The translations under genes were made by a program, and so were the position numbers. A stretch of 64,000 nucleotides of DNA from Promethearchaeia archaeon (GTDB taxonomy: Archaea; Asgardarchaeota; Lokiarchaeia; Sigyniarchaeales; SOKP01): contig JAHQWJ010000014.1 of assembly GCA_029856125.1 (NCBI GenBank), forward strand, positions 159,085 to 223,084, given 5' to 3'. This document shows, in pieces, positions 63,016 through 64,000 of this stretch (the first letter of the stretch is position 1; every line of letters begins with the position of its first letter). The notes below the pieces were generated by a model that was not told where the DNA came from, ran no database searches, and worked only from the letters and a program-made list of their open reading frames with translations.

Positions 63016-63987
63016 TTATATTAAAATATAGTTCGATGACAGTTCAATTAATATCAAGATTATAATAAAAATAGTTGCTCCTGATATAAAATAATAGGGA
63101 CGCCCTTTCTCTTCTTGTGGGATTACTTCTCGTACAATAATATAAAGAATTATACCCGAAATAAAAGCAAAGCAGTGGAATATAACAAATGAGGATAATG
63201 GGTAAATTAATTCGAAGATTAAACCGATTAAAACGCCGGTTAAGACGGAAGTAATAGAGACTATTTTTATAAAATTATGTTCTTCGATTTTTGTATGAAT
63301 GTTAATATCGAAGATTTTTATGTGTCTGTTTGAGGTATTTGAAATTGTTGCTTTCAAAATAGCAAAAAATGAAAATAATATCCCTGAAAATAAATTTTCT
63401 TTGAGCAAGTTAAATATGATTAATCCAACTATGATATGATAAAAGTAATTTATCACAATATGAACTTTCTCTAAATCTTTGTTCAAATGCGATTCAAGTT
63501 CCATTTTAATCTCTTTTTCGTGTTCCTTAAGTTCTTTATCTTGCTTGCTTAAACCTGTTAACGATTCAGCTAATTTTCTTAGCGTAAGGTTGTCCCAGTT
63601 TTCTCTTTCTAGTTCAATATTTAATTTGTGCCCTGTTACTTCTTCTTCAATTTCTAACTGTTTTTTTCTTATAACTAAATCTTTTATTATTGTTCTACAT
63701 TGATTACCAACCCGTTTTAAAATCATTTTTTCACTTAAGTGGATAAAACAAAAGCCAACAAAGATAGCTGAATAAGTAAAAATTTCTTGATTATAATGAG
63801 ATAATTCTTGAAATATTTCCGGCAGCAGTTTTAGAAAAAAATACGCAATCGAAAAACCCGCGACTATAGAAACTTGCTTTTCTTTTGATTTAGGTCCTTT
63901 ACATTCAAAGCAGTATTTTTCGTGATAAAGTTCTGTTAAAAGAAATAGAACGCCAATGACTAATCCTAAAATTAAGGCGATGACCAT
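63016..63987 (-). CDS. ZIP-like multi-pass membrane protein
   Basis: The 323-residue protein has about eight membrane segments with a large Lys/Glu-rich coiled loop (about 108-165), the overall plan of ZIP metal transporters. SIAYFFLKLLPEIFQ resembles the ZIP helix ending in LLPE, and FAFISGIILYIIVREVIPQ resembles the late ZIP helix. The classic metal-site motifs HNxxDG and HExPHE are not seen; only NYFYHIIVG lies in the first site's place. Transport may be lost or changed. An N-terminal Cys pair (YCFEC) could bind metal. Start ATG at 63987 is close to the window edge but complete. Confidence 0.6.
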   Translation of the reverse strand: MVIALILGLVIGVLFLLTELYHEKYCFECKGPKSKEKQVSIVAGFSIAYFFLKLLPEIFQELSHYNQEIFTYSAIFVGFCFIHLSEKMILKRVGNQCRTIIKDLVIRKKQLEIEEEVTGHKLNIELERENWDNLTLRKLAESLTGLSKQDKELKEHEKEIKMELESHLNKDLEKVHIVINYFYHIIVGLIIFNLLKENLFSGILFSFFAILKATISNTSNRHIKIFDINIHTKIEEHNFIKIVSITSVLTGVLIGLIFELIYPLSSFVIFHCFAFISGIILYIIVREVIPQEEKGRPYYFISGATIFIIILILIELSSNYILI

Positions 63988-64000
63988 ATTTCCTTCTGAC

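Overview
The window is archaeal, most likely from an Asgard archaeon of the Lokiarchaeia type. DNA is strongly AT-rich. Two TFB-type transcription factors, an archaetidylinositol-phosphate-synthase-like enzyme and an archaeal type IA topoisomerase show the domain. A eukaryote-like actin-related protein, Ras/Arf-type GTPases with long extensions, HEAT-repeat proteins and a very large soluble PAS histidine kinase point to Asgard. No rRNA, tRNA or CRISPR array was seen. The lineage is inferred from gene content, not from a phylogeny.

Layout. 1-5.1 kb: two tandem type II-like P-type ATPases (the first cut by the window edge) with unusual ion-site residues. 5.2-8 kb: two TFB paralogues flanking a small membrane protein. 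8.2-13.8 kb: redox genes, namely a nitroreductase, a tungsten aldehyde:ferredoxin-oxidoreductase relative, and a GlcD/GlcF-like flavoprotein plus CCG iron-sulfur pair. 13.9-15.2 kb: endonuclease IV and a SET protein. 15.2-18.2 kb: a four-gene operon of two half-size MgtE-like permeases, a PhoU/TrkA-C regulator and 6-phospho-3-hexuloisomerase. 18.4-22.6 kb: a secreted, C-terminally anchored surface protein and a HEAT protein. 22.7-26.4 kb: a small gene with an apparent ATT start, a proline-rich coiled-coil protein, a PIG-L deacetylase, a divergent actin-related protein and a winged-helix protein. 26.5-34.9 kb: topoisomerase, PAS kinase, zinc-ribbon membrane protein, HAD protein, HEAT protein. 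35-37.9 kb: purD interrupted by a LAGLIDADG intein, with a relic of a second purD tail downstream. 38-43.9 kb: a GH116 glucosidase, a zinc-ribbon protein and a corrinoid/URO-D methyltransferase operon with a 49-residue leader gene. 44-53.8 kb: GTPases, coiled-coil and HEAT proteins, a CDP-alcohol phosphatidyltransferase, an M32 carboxypeptidase and several unrecognised proteins. 54-60 kb: a methyltransferase relic, then SRPBCC, alpha/beta hydrolase, acyl-CoA synthetase, amidase and SpoU methyltransferase genes. 60.1-61.5 kb: a small HTH-like gene without a normal start, then a gene-poor stretch holding a probable structured RNA. 61.5-64 kb: a winged-helix/membrane protein pair and a ZIP-like membrane protein.

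How the genes may work together. The redox, corrinoid-methyltransferase, acyl-CoA synthetase and amidase genes fit an anaerobe that uses small organic compounds through ferredoxin and corrinoid chemistry. The proline-rich gene two genes upstream of an actin-related gene on the same strand is the most suggestive cytoskeletal context. Three small genes show coding potential and good Shine-Dalgarno sites but no ATG, GTG or TTG where translation should begin; two of them have ATT at the expected spacing. Together with the RNA candidate and the intein-bearing purD, these are the points most worth following.
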